Shown here: piece by piece, positions 28,259 to 37,081 of the stretch
Layout: each line of letters opens with the position of its first letter
Numbering within the stretch: position 1 is the stretch's first letter
Assembly: GCF_900187295.1 (NCBI RefSeq)
Contig: NZ_LT906473.1
Coordinates: 2,852,001 to 2,916,000, forward strand
DNA length: 64,000 nt
Direction: 5' to 3'
Source of the DNA: Corynebacterium cystitidis
Lineage (GTDB): Bacteria > Actinomycetota > Actinomycetes > Mycobacteriales > Mycobacteriaceae
Notes under the pieces: generated by a model
What the model was told of the DNA's origin: nothing
Databases searched by the model: none
The model's input: the letters and a program-made list of their open reading frames with translations, nothing else
Translations under genes and position numbers: made by a program

Positions 28259-28861
28259 TTACTTCTTGGCAGCTGCGTAACGCTCTGCAACGTCATCCCA
28301 GTTGAAAACGTTCCAAACGGCCTTGACGTAGTCAGCCTTCACGTTCTTGTACTGCAAGTAGAAGGCATGCTCCCACATGTCCAGCATAAGCAGTGGCGTG
28401 AAGTTAACGGAGATATTGCCCTGCTGGTCGGTCAGTTGCTGAATGATCAGCTTGCCGGCGATGTGATCGTAGCCAAGAACAGCCCAGCCGGAACCCTGCA
28501 GGCCAGTAGCTGCTGCAGAGAAGTGAGCCTTAAACTTCTCGAAGGAGCCAAAGTCCTTGTTGATTGCGTCAGCGAGCTTACCGGTTGGCTCGCCACCGCC
28601 GTTAGGGGAGAGGTTCTTCCAGAACACGGAGTGGTTGGTGTGTCCACCCAGGTTGAATGCGAGGTTCTTGGACAGGGCGCGGATCTTGTCTGCGTTTGCC
28701 TCGCCGTTGCGCTCCTCCTCGAGTGCTTCAAGGGCAGCGTTTGCGCCAGCAACGTAGGTTGCGTGGTGCTTGGAGTGGTGCAGCTCCATGATCTCTGCGG
28801 AAATGTGTGGCTCAAGTGCGTCGTACGCGTAGTCGAGCTCTGGTAGTTCATATACAGCCAT
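28259..28861 (-). CDS. sodA: Superoxide dismutase (Mn/Fe type)
   Basis: 200 aa from ATG 28861 ([20 protein letters not shown]) behind cgaaaggtt. Converts superoxide to hydrogen peroxide and oxygen in the cytoplasm. Metal ligands are visible as His28 (MELHHSKHH), His in NHSVFWKNL, and Asp/His in [18 protein letters not shown]. The SOD signature DMWEHAFY is intact. The length is normal. As in C. glutamicum, the gene is divergent to msrA, grouping two oxidative-stress functions. A DtxR-controlled candidate RNA ends about 150 bp beyond its 3' end. Confidence 0.97.
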   Translation of the reverse strand: MAVYELPELDYAYDALEPHISAEIMELHHSKHHATYVAGANAALEALEEERNGEANADKIRALSKNLAFNLGGHTNHSVFWKNLSPNGGGEPTGKLADAINKDFGSFEKFKAHFSAAATGLQGSGWAVLGYDHIAGKLIIQQLTDQQGNISVNFTPLLMLDMWEHAFYLQYKNVKADYVKAVWNVFNWDDVAERYAAAKK

Positions 28862-29037
28862 GCTAAAACCTTTCGTCGATTGATAGCCCTTTTTCCCCAA
28901 GGGTGTATTACGCGTCCCTTGAGTGGGCGTGCTACCCATGATAGGCAAGTTTGAAAATTTCGCCACCACCCTTTGGTGTTACCTAAGTGTGATTGTGGAT
29001 CTGGAATAAACAATCCCACCTAAGTGTTGACCCGAAT

Positions 29038-29679
29038 ATGTTCCCCTTCCTGCGCCCCACTCCCGAACTCATAGAGCCAGAACGCGCACTTCCCGGCCGT
29101 GACCAGCCCGTTCTCGCCCAGCCCCAGCCACATGTTGTGTTGGGCACACCCATCACCGGCCCCTGGCGCGAAGGCCAAAAACGCCTCATCGTCGGCATTG
29201 GCTGTTTCTGGGGTGTAGAAAGAATGTATTGGCAAACCGACGGCGTCGAGGGCACATCCGTCGGTTATGCTGGTGGACAGACCCCGAACCCTACCTACCG
29301 CGAAGTCTGCTCCGGCATGACCAACCACACCGAAGTAGTCGAGGTGGTTTACGACCCGGTACGCATCAGCCTTAAAGAGCTGGTCCGCATGGCCATGGAG
29401 GCCCACGACCCCACCCAGCGCAACCAGCAGGGCAATGATGTGGGTACGCAGTACCGCTCCGCTTTCTATACCGATACGGAGGAAGAGGCACAGCAGATCC
29501 GCGACTGGATCAACCAATACCAGGCCGCGCTTAACGACGAAGGCTTCGGTGCTATCACCACAGAAGTGCAGGTCGGTGTTCCTTACTACTTAGCAGAAGA
29601 TGAGCACCAGCAGTACCTGCACAAGGTGCCCAATGGGTACTGTCCGCACCACTCCACGGGGGTGGCCTGCACAATTTAA
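29038..29679 (+). CDS. msrA: Peptide methionine-S-sulfoxide reductase MsrA
   Basis: 213 aa from ATG 29038 (MFPFLRPTPELIEPERALPG); upstream codons are unlikely. Reduces methionine-S-sulfoxide in proteins. The catalytic Cys56 sits in GIGCFWGVE. Other family blocks are GVEGTSVGYAGGQTPNPTY, VCSGMTNHTEVVEVVYDP and GTQYRSAFY, and a C-terminal resolving Cys is in GYCPHHSTGVAC. The roughly 40-residue N-terminal extension with PHVVLGTPITGPW is shared with C. glutamicum MsrA. It has no clear Shine-Dalgarno. Divergent from sodA. Confidence 0.95.
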   Translation: MFPFLRPTPELIEPERALPGRDQPVLAQPQPHVVLGTPITGPWREGQKRLIVGIGCFWGVERMYWQTDGVEGTSVGYAGGQTPNPTYREVCSGMTNHTEVVEVVYDPVRISLKELVRMAMEAHDPTQRNQQGNDVGTQYRSAFYTDTEEEAQQIRDWINQYQAALNDEGFGAITTEVQVGVPYYLAEDEHQQYLHKVPNGYCPHHSTGVACTI

Positions 29680-29702
29680 TCTCTCCCTCTAGGGTGGCGG
29701 AT

Positions 29703-30207
29703 ATGAATATTGCTGTTACGGGAGGCGGAACGGTATTTGCGTGATTCCGGTCTGGACTGGGTAATGCTGCGCAACGGTTCATACTGGGAAAACTATGCGG
29801 CCAACGTGGAGATTGCCCAGCACACCGGTGCCATGTTTGGGGTGGCTGGTAACGCCGTGATCTCGGGCGCGGCCCGAAAGAACTACGCAGAGGCTGCCGT
29901 CGTCGTGGTCTCTGAGGAGGGACATTCCGGCAAAGTCTATGAGCTTGCTGGCCAACCGGGCTTGACGTACGGGGAGATTGCGGAAAGAATTGGCTGGATC
30001 TTGGGGAAACCTGTGACGTATCAGAACGCCTCGGTTGCTGAGTATCGCTCCCAATTATTGGAGTTTGGTGTGCCAGAAGTCGAAGCGGAGATCTTAGCGA
30101 CGTTGGACGAGCAGATTGCGCGGGGTGATATGGAATCGGCAAGTACAGACCTGGAGCAGTTGATCGGGCGCCCTACGACGTCACTTGAAGAAGCACTCCG
30201 GCGCTAA
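29703..30207 (+). pseudogene. NAD(P)H:quinone-oxidoreductase-type SDR, N-terminal half deleted
   Basis: ATG 29703 begins MNIAVTG, the start of a Rossmann fold. The sequence then jumps directly to AERYLRDSGLDWVMLRNGSY, a motif normally about 110 residues further on. The remainder (NAVISGAARKNYAEAAVVVV, GKVYELAGQPGLTYGEIAER) is the C-terminal half of an NmrA-like / QOR2-type atypical SDR and runs to a stop at 30207. The junction also shifts the frame. NADP binding is lost, so it is inactive. Confidence 0.8.
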
Positions 30208-30232
30208 CACCAACGCAGTGTGTACCAGGGCC

Positions 30233-32095
30233 CTAGTTTAACTTTCGACGGAGTTTTTCTGGAATAACCACATTTTCATCACGCACACGTTTCATATCGT
30301 GGCGGACCCAGCGGGCGATGCGCCGAAACTGGGTGGGGGTGATTTCCACATCGAGTACCGCACACCAGTAGGAGATGATTTCATCGCGGTACACATGCCC
30401 GTGTCCAGGCTGGAAATCCAGGGAATTTACCTGGTCAAGCCCGACTTGCCACCCAGTAATGAAGGGCACCCAGCGCAGGCCCTCAAACACATCAAGCTCC
30501 TGAGCCTTTGGTGCAGGCACACCCCGGGAGCCAACTTCGCGCAGCCAGTCTGGTTGGCTCCACAGCAGCGACCAATCCCACCACACCACCGGATCAGAAG
30601 CATGTTGGGCGAAAACCACCCGGGGAAATTCCCACTGACTGGCGTAGTCCTGGCCTGCATAGTCATGGTTTAAATGGTTCTCGGTGGCGGTAAAGCGAAT
30701 ATGTTTGCCGCCGTCAATCACCGGCAGGCGCTCAATACTGCCCTTGTCGCGGTGTTTAGTCAGCTGCCCATGCATCGCAGTAAAACCCGGCGCGCCGGTG
30801 AAGATAGCGCCGTCGATGGAGGCCAGCATGTCTTCGACACTGTCGAAGGAATCCGCGATGCCATAAGCCCCAAGTGATTCACCTGCTAGATAGAATTTGG
30901 GGCGGATGTGCTCGTCGATAAGCGTAAGGCGTTCGCAGAGGGCGGAAATGAGCACGCGTGACGACGACACCGGCGTGGTTCTATCCGCGATATAGGACAC
31001 GGCAGACGGCATGAAGGAATACTGCATGGATACTACTGCGCAATCGCCGTGGTGGAGGAACTCGAAAGGGCTGGTGATGAAGTCATTGAGCCAGCCGGTG
31101 CCCGCTGAGGTCATCATCACGATGGCGCGGCGGTTGAAAGCGCCGGTGCGGTCCATTTCTGCTAAAAGCAGTTCGGCTTGTTCCTCAGGGGAGCGGTCTT
31201 CATTCAAACCGATATAAATGCGGATCGGCTCGGTCGCCTCACCACCCATTACTAGTGTGATATCACGTGCACGCGGGCCTGCGGCCACTACGGCCCGGCC
31301 CTGGCGGCCCAGGTTGCCCCAACGTTCCAGCGAGGCGCGTGAACCAGAGCGCTGAGCTTCAGTTGGGCGTGCAGATCCAGACATGACCTGCAGATTTAGT
31401 TCTTGGGCGCGTTTGTAGGCGCGTGAGAGCCAGCGCCGCAGCACCATTGTGTCCACCGCATAAAATCCCGCCAGTGCCACGGCGATCAGCGCCACCGGCC
31501 AGCTCACCACAGGTGGGAGGAAGCGGCGCAGTTCGTGGTTTGTACGGTCAACTGAGTTTTGGATGGCTTCACCGGTGAGCAAAAGCGCCCCGTAGCCCAG
31601 GGTGCCTAGCACTGTTCCAGCTATGGCGCTGCGCACAGTCAGCCGGGTCGTCGGCCAGGCCAGGCTGACCTGTGTGCGGTGGCGCTGCGGTGCGCGCAGG
31701 GCCACAACCAGGGTGGTCATGCCCATGGCGGTGTGCATCGCAGCGTTGATCTTTTTCAGCGATGCGATGGTGGGGCCACGGCCAAGGCGGCGGCGCACCC
31801 GGCGGGAAAGGAAACGGAAACCAGTGGCCACGGCATGGCCGAAACCTTGGCTGATAGCCACATTGGCTGCAATGACCCACCATTTTCGTGGCAGGAGAGA
31901 CGGGGAGATAGCCCACCATGTTGCGGCTTCTGCCCCGAGGATTCCTGAGCCCATATTTTCTGGCAGCCTGCGTGTTCCGCGCATTCGCAGTCCTGGTGTG
32001 AGGTCGAGATAGAGTTCGATTCCGAACTGGGCTACTGTCAACGCTCCGCGGGCGACGCGTGTGGCGATCCGCGAAGTCATGCTCATGGGGCCCAT
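30233..32095 (-). CDS. Membrane-anchored alpha/beta-hydrolase family protein
   Basis: 620 aa; start ATG 32095 or 32086. The N-terminal ~230 residues contain several TM helices (LTVRSAIAGTVLGTLGYGAL, PVALIAVALAGFYAVDTMVL). The C-terminal ~350 residues form a hydrolase domain with nucleophile elbow YLAGESLGAYG and downstream HASDPVVWWDWSLLW and HGHVYRDE, which supply the likely Asp/His. This is the actinobacterial 'alpha/beta-hydrolase family' (DUF2305/Abhydrolase_9-like). The substrate is unknown; a role in envelope lipid metabolism is possible. Monocistronic. Confidence 0.82.
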   Translation of the reverse strand: MGPMSMTSRIATRVARGALTVAQFGIELYLDLTPGLRMRGTRRLPENMGSGILGAEAATWWAISPSLLPRKWWVIAANVAISQGFGHAVATGFRFLSRRVRRRLGRGPTIASLKKINAAMHTAMGMTTLVVALRAPQRHRTQVSLAWPTTRLTVRSAIAGTVLGTLGYGALLLTGEAIQNSVDRTNHELRRFLPPVVSWPVALIAVALAGFYAVDTMVLRRWLSRAYKRAQELNLQVMSGSARPTEAQRSGSRASLERWGNLGRQGRAVVAAGPRARDITLVMGGEATEPIRIYIGLNEDRSPEEQAELLLAEMDRTGAFNRRAIVMMTSAGTGWLNDFITSPFEFLHHGDCAVVSMQYSFMPSAVSYIADRTTPVSSSRVLISALCERLTLIDEHIRPKFYLAGESLGAYGIADSFDSVEDMLASIDGAIFTGAPGFTAMHGQLTKHRDKGSIERLPVIDGGKHIRFTATENHLNHDYAGQDYASQWEFPRVVFAQHASDPVVWWDWSLLWSQPDWLREVGSRGVPAPKAQELDVFEGLRWVPFITGWQVGLDQVNSLDFQPGHGHVYRDEIISYWCAVLDVEITPTQFRRIARWVRHDMKRVRDENVVIPEKLRRKLN

Positions 32096-32191
32096 TGTGG
32101 CAGAAGATTCTGCGAAGTGCTGGCTTTGGTTCTCGATTCAAAAATAATCACAGTTTCCCGGTAGCCACAGGTGCCCATCTGTTCCCACATG

Positions 32192-32250
32192 TGTCCGATC
32201 AGACATTTATTCGTGCTGCCAGATGGCCCGACTTAGTCCATAATGGGAGG
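32192..32250 (+). promoter_or_regulatory. ldh promoter region
   Basis: CATAAT (32239-32244) is a good -10. A small dyad TGTC-CGATCA-GACA (32192-32205) lies where an operator for a sugar or lactate regulator could sit; no known motif is claimed. Confidence 0.4.
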
Positions 32251-32306
32251 TGTACAGCATTAATCAGATCAATCCGGCCATGGGCCGGAGAAAGTCGACA
32301 CCTCAT

Positions 32307-33251
32307 ATGAAGAAGCTTGTTGGCAACAAAGTAGTACTGATTGGCGCAGGCGACGTGGGCGTTGCCTACGCATACGCACTGGTCAACCAGGGCACCGTTG
32401 ACCACTTGGCCATCATCGACATCGACGAGAAGAAAACCGAAGGCAATGTGATGGACCTCAACCACGGCGTGGTGTGGGCACCATCGGCAACCAAAGTCAC
32501 CGCCGGCACCTACGCTGACTGTGAAGACGCGTCCCTGGTAGTCATCTGCGCCGGCCGTGGCCAGCGCCCCGGCGAGACCCGCCTTGAGCTGGTTGAAGGC
32601 AACCTGAAGATCATGAAGTCTATCGTGGAGGAGGTCATGGCCAATGACTTCGGCGGTATCTTCCTCGTTGCCTCTAACCCGGTGGACATCCTGACCTACG
32701 GTGTGTGGAAGTACTCCGGCCTCCCCACTGAACGCGTGATTGGCTCGGGCACCATCCTGGACTCCGCACGCTACCGCTTCATGCTCGGTGAGATGAAGGA
32801 CGTGTCTCCGATGTCGGTGCACGCCTACATTATTGGCGAGCATGGCGATACTGAGCTGCCCGTTGTGTCTACCGCGACCGTCGGCGGTATTCAACTGCGT
32901 CGCCAGGTGGAGGAGGAGCCGGGTTACGCGGAGAAGATTGAGAAGATCTTCGAGGAGACCCGCGATGCGGCCTACACCATCATTGATGCGAAGGGTTCCA
33001 CCTCTTACGGCATCGGCATGGGCCTGGCACGCATTACGCGCGCGATTGTGCAGAACCAAGGTGTGGCCCTTCCAGTATCGGTCATGCTTGACGGCGAGTA
33101 CGGTGAGAAGGATATCTACATTGGTACCACCGCGATCATCGACGGCAATGGTGTACGCCGCGTAGTGGAGCTCGACCTGAATGAGCATGAACGCGAGCTG
33201 TTTAAGCATTCGGTGGATACGTTGCGTGAGATTAAGGACGCGAACTTCTAA
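32307..33251 (+). CDS. ldh: L-lactate dehydrogenase
   Basis: 314 aa from ATG 32307 ([20 protein letters not shown]). Reduces pyruvate to L-lactate with NADH in the cytoplasm. NAD-binding GAGDVG, Asp of AIIDIDEKK, the substrate-loop Arg in [10 protein letters not shown], the Asn of [12 protein letters not shown] and catalytic His in [12 protein letters not shown] are all present. The sequence is close to C. glutamicum LdhA, and the next gene is pyk2 as there. The ribosome-binding site is weak (ggccggag is far away). A hairpin at 33252-33276 separates it from pyk2. Confidence 0.96.
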   Translation: MKKLVGNKVVLIGAGDVGVAYAYALVNQGTVDHLAIIDIDEKKTEGNVMDLNHGVVWAPSATKVTAGTYADCEDASLVVICAGRGQRPGETRLELVEGNLKIMKSIVEEVMANDFGGIFLVASNPVDILTYGVWKYSGLPTERVIGSGTILDSARYRFMLGEMKDVSPMSVHAYIIGEHGDTELPVVSTATVGGIQLRRQVEEEPGYAEKIEKIFEETRDAAYTIIDAKGSTSYGIGMGLARITRAIVQNQGVALPVSVMLDGEYGEKDIYIGTTAIIDGNGVRRVVELDLNEHERELFKHSVDTLREIKDANF

Positions 33252-33276
33252 CCCTGCAGATTCGTGATTTGCAGGG
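33252..33276 (+). terminator. Stem-loop between ldh and pyk2
   Basis: CCCTGCA...TGCAGGG stem without a T-run; it may attenuate transcription or stabilise the ldh mRNA rather than terminate. Confidence 0.4.
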
Positions 33277-33318
33277 CACAATAGGTGGTGTTCACACTCT
33301 TAAAGGAGCGCCACCTTC

Positions 33319-35193
33319 ATGGAAAAATTTGTCAACGAATTAATCCCCCAGCTCGACAGCATCATTGAAGATCTGCAGCGGGAAGCGGAGGCGCAGCAAG
33401 GGGCTATTGGCCGGGTTGCTAAGACGCATCAGCACGGTGCGACAAATCTCGTGCACTACACCACCTTGCGCGCCCACGACGTGCGCACTTTACAGGCCGA
33501 GCTGTCGTCGTTAGGCGCAACACGCTTAACGACGACTGAGCCGGCCGTCATGGCACGCCTGCAGGCAGCGCATAACGTGCTCGACGCGTACTCGGGCCGC
33601 GCGTTGACCTATCCTGCCGAGGCACTGGCGGGTGCGTTTGCCCGTTCCGACGACATCCTGGAGGAACACTCCGATGCCCTGTTCGGGCCGACTAGTGAGG
33701 ACACTCATTCCCGCATCATGGTGACATTGCCGGAAGAAGCCGCCGCAGATCCGGAGATGGTGCGTGAATTTGCAGAAGCCGGGATGGAGTTGGCGCGGAT
33801 CAACTGTGCCCACGGTGATCAAGATATGTGGCGCGCAATGATTGATAATGTGCACGCCGCCGCGGAAGTTGTCGGCCGCGAGATCCGTGTGTCTATGGAC
33901 CTGGCGGGCCCGAAGGTGCGGACCGGGGACATTGAGCCTGGCCCTGCCGTGATCCGTGCGCGCGTCACCCGTGATAGCGCAGGCCAGGTTATTCACCCCG
34001 CTACTTTGTTCTTATCTGAGCACGGTGATCCGGTGCCGGTGGCCCCAGAGACCGCGGGTCGTCCGGGTGTGAGCCTGCAGGTTGAAGGGTGGTGGCTTAG
34101 CAACCTGAAGATTGGCTCAGTGATCACCATGCGCGATTCCCGTGGCTCCAAGCGTCGTTTCACCGTCCGAGAGGTGCGCGAAGACGGTGTGGTTATTGCG
34201 CAGGGAAACAAGAATGCCTATATCGCTGCCTCGACGTTGTTGCAGCATAACTGGGAGCGCACCCGCGTCTGGGGAGTGCCTGCCGTCGAGCAAAAGATCC
34301 GCCTGTACCCAGGCGACACCCTGATCCTCACAACCTCCCAGGAACCTGCTCAGATCGTAGAAGGCCAGCCATCTACTATCGGTTGTACCGCGCCAGAGGC
34401 AGTGAAAGCACTCGAGGTGGGACACGAGGTGCTTTTCGACGACGGCGCGATCGCGGCAGAGGTCGTCGATAAGCGTGACAACGCAGGCCACTGCGAAGCT
34501 GTCCTGCGCATTACCCGGGCCAAGGAAAACGGCACAAACCTGCGCGCGTATAAGGGAATCAACCTGCCGGATACGGACATTCCGCTGCCCAGCCTGACGG
34601 AGGAAGACCTAGAGGCGTTCGAATTCGTGGCGCACAACGCGGAGATCGCGGCGGTGTCTTTCATCCGCACCCCGGAAGATGTGGCTGATGTGCTGGAAAC
34701 GTTGGAGCGTTTCGCGCGGGAGGCTGCGGAAACTGGCCACGATGCGTTGGCTGAACGCATCCGCAACCTGGGCATTGTGCTGAAAATTGAGACGATCCCG
34801 GCCTACCAAATGCTGGCCAGCGTGCTTTTAGAAGGCATGCGTCACCCGAATCTAGGCATCATGATCGCACGTGGTGACTTGGCGGTGGAGCTGGGCTTTG
34901 AGCGCATGGTGGAGGTACCGCGTCTGATTTCCCAGATGGCAGAAGCTGCCCACGTGCCGGTGATTATGGCTACCCAGATCTTGGAAAAGATGGCGAAGGA
35001 CGGGCTGCCATCGCGGGCGGAGATGACCGACGTGATGTACGCGCTGCGCAGCGAATGCGTGATGTTAAATAAGGGCCCGCACATTACCGATGCGATCCGC
35101 ATTCTGGAGAGGGCTTCCGAAAGGCTTGGCCACTCGCAGCGCAAGAACCGCCAGCTGCTGCGCCGTATTTCTAGTTGGGAGAATGCCCTGTGA
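33319..35193 (+). CDS. pyk2: Second pyruvate kinase (Pyk2-type)
   Basis: 624 aa. Transfers phosphate from PEP to ADP, forming pyruvate. The first ~125 residues are a helical extension (VNELIPQLDSIIEDLQREAE ..) not found in classical enzymes. The barrel then starts SRIMVTLPEEAAADPEMVRE with ELARINCAHGD, DLAGPKVRTG, the K-containing FDDGAIAAEVVDK, VSFIRTPEDV, LKIETIPAYQ, ARGDLAVELGFE and MATQILEKMA. It stops soon after MLNKGPHI, where normal enzymes have MLSGETA and a C-terminal regulatory domain; that domain is absent. Directly after ldh, as in C. glutamicum. Coupled to glpQ (GTGA overlap). Confidence 0.88.
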   Translation: MEKFVNELIPQLDSIIEDLQREAEAQQGAIGRVAKTHQHGATNLVHYTTLRAHDVRTLQAELSSLGATRLTTTEPAVMARLQAAHNVLDAYSGRALTYPAEALAGAFARSDDILEEHSDALFGPTSEDTHSRIMVTLPEEAAADPEMVREFAEAGMELARINCAHGDQDMWRAMIDNVHAAAEVVGREIRVSMDLAGPKVRTGDIEPGPAVIRARVTRDSAGQVIHPATLFLSEHGDPVPVAPETAGRPGVSLQVEGWWLSNLKIGSVITMRDSRGSKRRFTVREVREDGVVIAQGNKNAYIAASTLLQHNWERTRVWGVPAVEQKIRLYPGDTLILTTSQEPAQIVEGQPSTIGCTAPEAVKALEVGHEVLFDDGAIAAEVVDKRDNAGHCEAVLRITRAKENGTNLRAYKGINLPDTDIPLPSLTEEDLEAFEFVAHNAEIAAVSFIRTPEDVADVLETLERFAREAAETGHDALAERIRNLGIVLKIETIPAYQMLASVLLEGMRHPNLGIMIARGDLAVELGFERMVEVPRLISQMAEAAHVPVIMATQILEKMAKDGLPSRAEMTDVMYALRSECVMLNKGPHITDAIRILERASERLGHSQRKNRQLLRRISSWENAL

Positions 35194-35921
35194 CACAGGC
35201 GAAAGGCATGAAGATTGTTGCCCACCGCGGCTATTCCGGTAAGTACCCGGAGTTGTCGCCGATCGCTTTCGAGGAGGCGTTGAAGCTGCCCATCGCGGGC
35301 ATTGAGTGTGATGTGCGGTTGACGCGCGACGGCAAGGTGGTTGTCCAGCACGACAAGGACGTGGACCGCACGTCTAACGGCACTGGCTTTGTGGCTGAGA
35401 TGGATTTTGCGGAGCTGCGCCGGCTGAACATTGGCACCCCGGAGGCGCCGCAGCAGATGATGCTTTTCGACGAGCTGCTCGAGATGCTGCAAGACTACCC
35501 GGGTAAGGAACTGTTCGTGGAGACGAAGCACCCCACCCGGTTCCTCGGTGAGATTGAGGAACAGGTAGCCCTGCGTTTGCGCTATGCCGGTCTGCATGAA
35601 GATCCTCGTATTTCGTTGATTTCTTTTGCCCATGGCGCTATCCGACGCTTCACTAGGCTATTGCCGGAGTTGGACAGCTACTATTTGGTGGACCCGCGCG
35701 ACAAGATTTTCCGGCTGACCCAGTTGTTCGTGTGTAACCCGAAGGGTTTGGGCCCGTCGATTACGCAGGCCAAAGAGCAGCGGAAGCTTGTGGGTCTGCG
35801 CGGTAGGCCGACCTATATCTGGACTGTGGATGATCCCGCCGACATGCTGTGGTGCCGGGATATGGGGGTGGAGGTGATGGCAACGAACCTGCCAGAGTTG
35901 GCGCTGGAGACAGTGCGCTAA
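35190..35921 (+). CDS. glpQ: Glycerophosphodiester phosphodiesterase
   Basis: 243 aa from GTG 35190, overlapping the pyk2 stop by 4 bp. Hydrolyses glycerophosphodiesters to glycerol-3-phosphate and an alcohol. GDPD motifs are IVAHRGYSGKYPELSPIAFE (catalytic His, Glu), GIECDVRLTRDGKVVVQHD (metal-binding E/D and second His), FVETKHPTRF, and near the end TVDDPADMLWCRDMGVEVMA. No signal peptide, so cytoplasmic. It corresponds to glpQ1 of C. glutamicum by position. Confidence 0.93.
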   Translation: MTQAKGMKIVAHRGYSGKYPELSPIAFEEALKLPIAGIECDVRLTRDGKVVVQHDKDVDRTSNGTGFVAEMDFAELRRLNIGTPEAPQQMMLFDELLEMLQDYPGKELFVETKHPTRFLGEIEEQVALRLRYAGLHEDPRISLISFAHGAIRRFTRLLPELDSYYLVDPRDKIFRLTQLFVCNPKGLGPSITQAKEQRKLVGLRGRPTYIWTVDDPADMLWCRDMGVEVMATNLPELALETVR

Positions 35922-35945
35922 ACACTGTGCGGTAGATTAGGCAGC

Positions 35946-36860
35946 ATGGCCAAAAAGAACCGTAAGAAGAAAGAACAGCTGCCTGAGGGTATGAGCCGCC
36001 GCCAGGCGAAGCTGGCCGCCCGTGCAGCTGAGCGCGAGGCGTTGCAGAAGGACCCACGCCCCTACAAGGGTCTGGCGGCTGAAGCTGACCTGGTAGCCCT
36101 GCAGGAGTTTGTTCCTTCTGCCGTGGCAAAGGTGGAGGTGAAGGGCACCCCTGTTAATATCGCCACTGTTTTGCCTGGTGCAGGTGCTGCGATGGTGCGT
36201 TCCGATGACGAGGGCGGCGACCGTTTCGTTGCGCTCCAAGCCCAGAAGCGCTCCCACAACCCGGGCCGGGACCTGGCTTACGCCCTGAGCTGGGTTCTTG
36301 AGGCCAATGCTGGCGATTCTTTGGAGTCCACCGTGGCCGACGGCACGCAGCCGGCGATCATGGACTTAATCGCAGCGGACGCGGTGCTGGAGATCACCGA
36401 ACATAACGATTTCAACTGGTGGTTTGCTAACGCTTCTGGTGCTCCACTGGAGATTCAGCAAGCGCTGCAGCGGGCGAATGAGGCAATCATCCCGTCGACC
36501 CAGGTGGCCAAAGATCTACCCGGCTCCATTTGGTGGGTGAATCCAGGTGGAGGGAAGGCTCATATTCGTTGGGTACGCACCGAAGATAATGAAAATCAGA
36601 TGCTCAACGCGCTGGCGCGTATCGCCGCCCGCGACGGGCTTAACCTGGGTGAGGGCACCAAGTTTGCTGGCGCGTTCCGCACCCACGGCCTGGTGGTCCC
36701 GGTATTCGACTTGGACCCAACCGTGGACGCCAACTCTTATGATGATGCCCTAGCAGCTTTGGACAAGGCGATCGACGCTGAGTACGACAACGATGCCCAG
36801 CTCAACGCTGACGAGCGGAAGCAGTTGGACAACATCAAATCCCGCCAGGTGACCATCTAA
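35946..36860 (+). CDS. DUF5926 family protein
   Basis: 304 aa. A basic N-terminus (MAKKNRKKKEQLPEGMSRRQ) is followed by a conserved actinobacterial domain (YKGLAAEADLVALQEFVPSA, NPGRDLAYALSWVLEANAGD, DFNWWFANASG). Function unknown. Probably soluble. 24 bp after glpQ in the same direction, so likely in one transcript with pyk2-glpQ. Confidence 0.85.
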   Translation: MAKKNRKKKEQLPEGMSRRQAKLAARAAEREALQKDPRPYKGLAAEADLVALQEFVPSAVAKVEVKGTPVNIATVLPGAGAAMVRSDDEGGDRFVALQAQKRSHNPGRDLAYALSWVLEANAGDSLESTVADGTQPAIMDLIAADAVLEITEHNDFNWWFANASGAPLEIQQALQRANEAIIPSTQVAKDLPGSIWWVNPGGGKAHIRWVRTEDNENQMLNALARIAARDGLNLGEGTKFAGAFRTHGLVVPVFDLDPTVDANSYDDALAALDKAIDAEYDNDAQLNADERKQLDNIKSRQVTI

Positions 36861-36867
36861 CAGCCCG

Positions 36868-36947
36868 CCTGCCGGGGTATTCCGGCAGGGTAAAACTTTT
36901 TGCCGAGGTGCGCCTTTTCAATTAGAAAAAGGCGCACCTTTCCTGTT
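36868..36947 (+). terminator. Double terminator
   Basis: The first hairpin cctgccgg..ccggcagg at 36868-36890 is followed by a longer one, aggtgcgccttttt / aaaaaggcgcacct (36906-36943), with tttcct. It ends the ldh-side cluster. Confidence 0.85.
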
Positions 36948-37081
36948 CAATGTGATGTCGGCCTGGAACACGAGACATGTCGCCCCGTCGCCCGCGCGTA
37001 TCGCGCTGTGGACGCGGGGCTTAAATCTGATCACGCCACCGAAGCCTAATTCCCCGTACGTTTTCCTGTAAGAGAGGCTTC

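Noticed and set aside
32199..33281. 360-codon minus-strand frame opposite ldh
   Set aside because: It mirrors the GC-rich third positions of ldh; the plus frame is an unmistakable lactate dehydrogenase.
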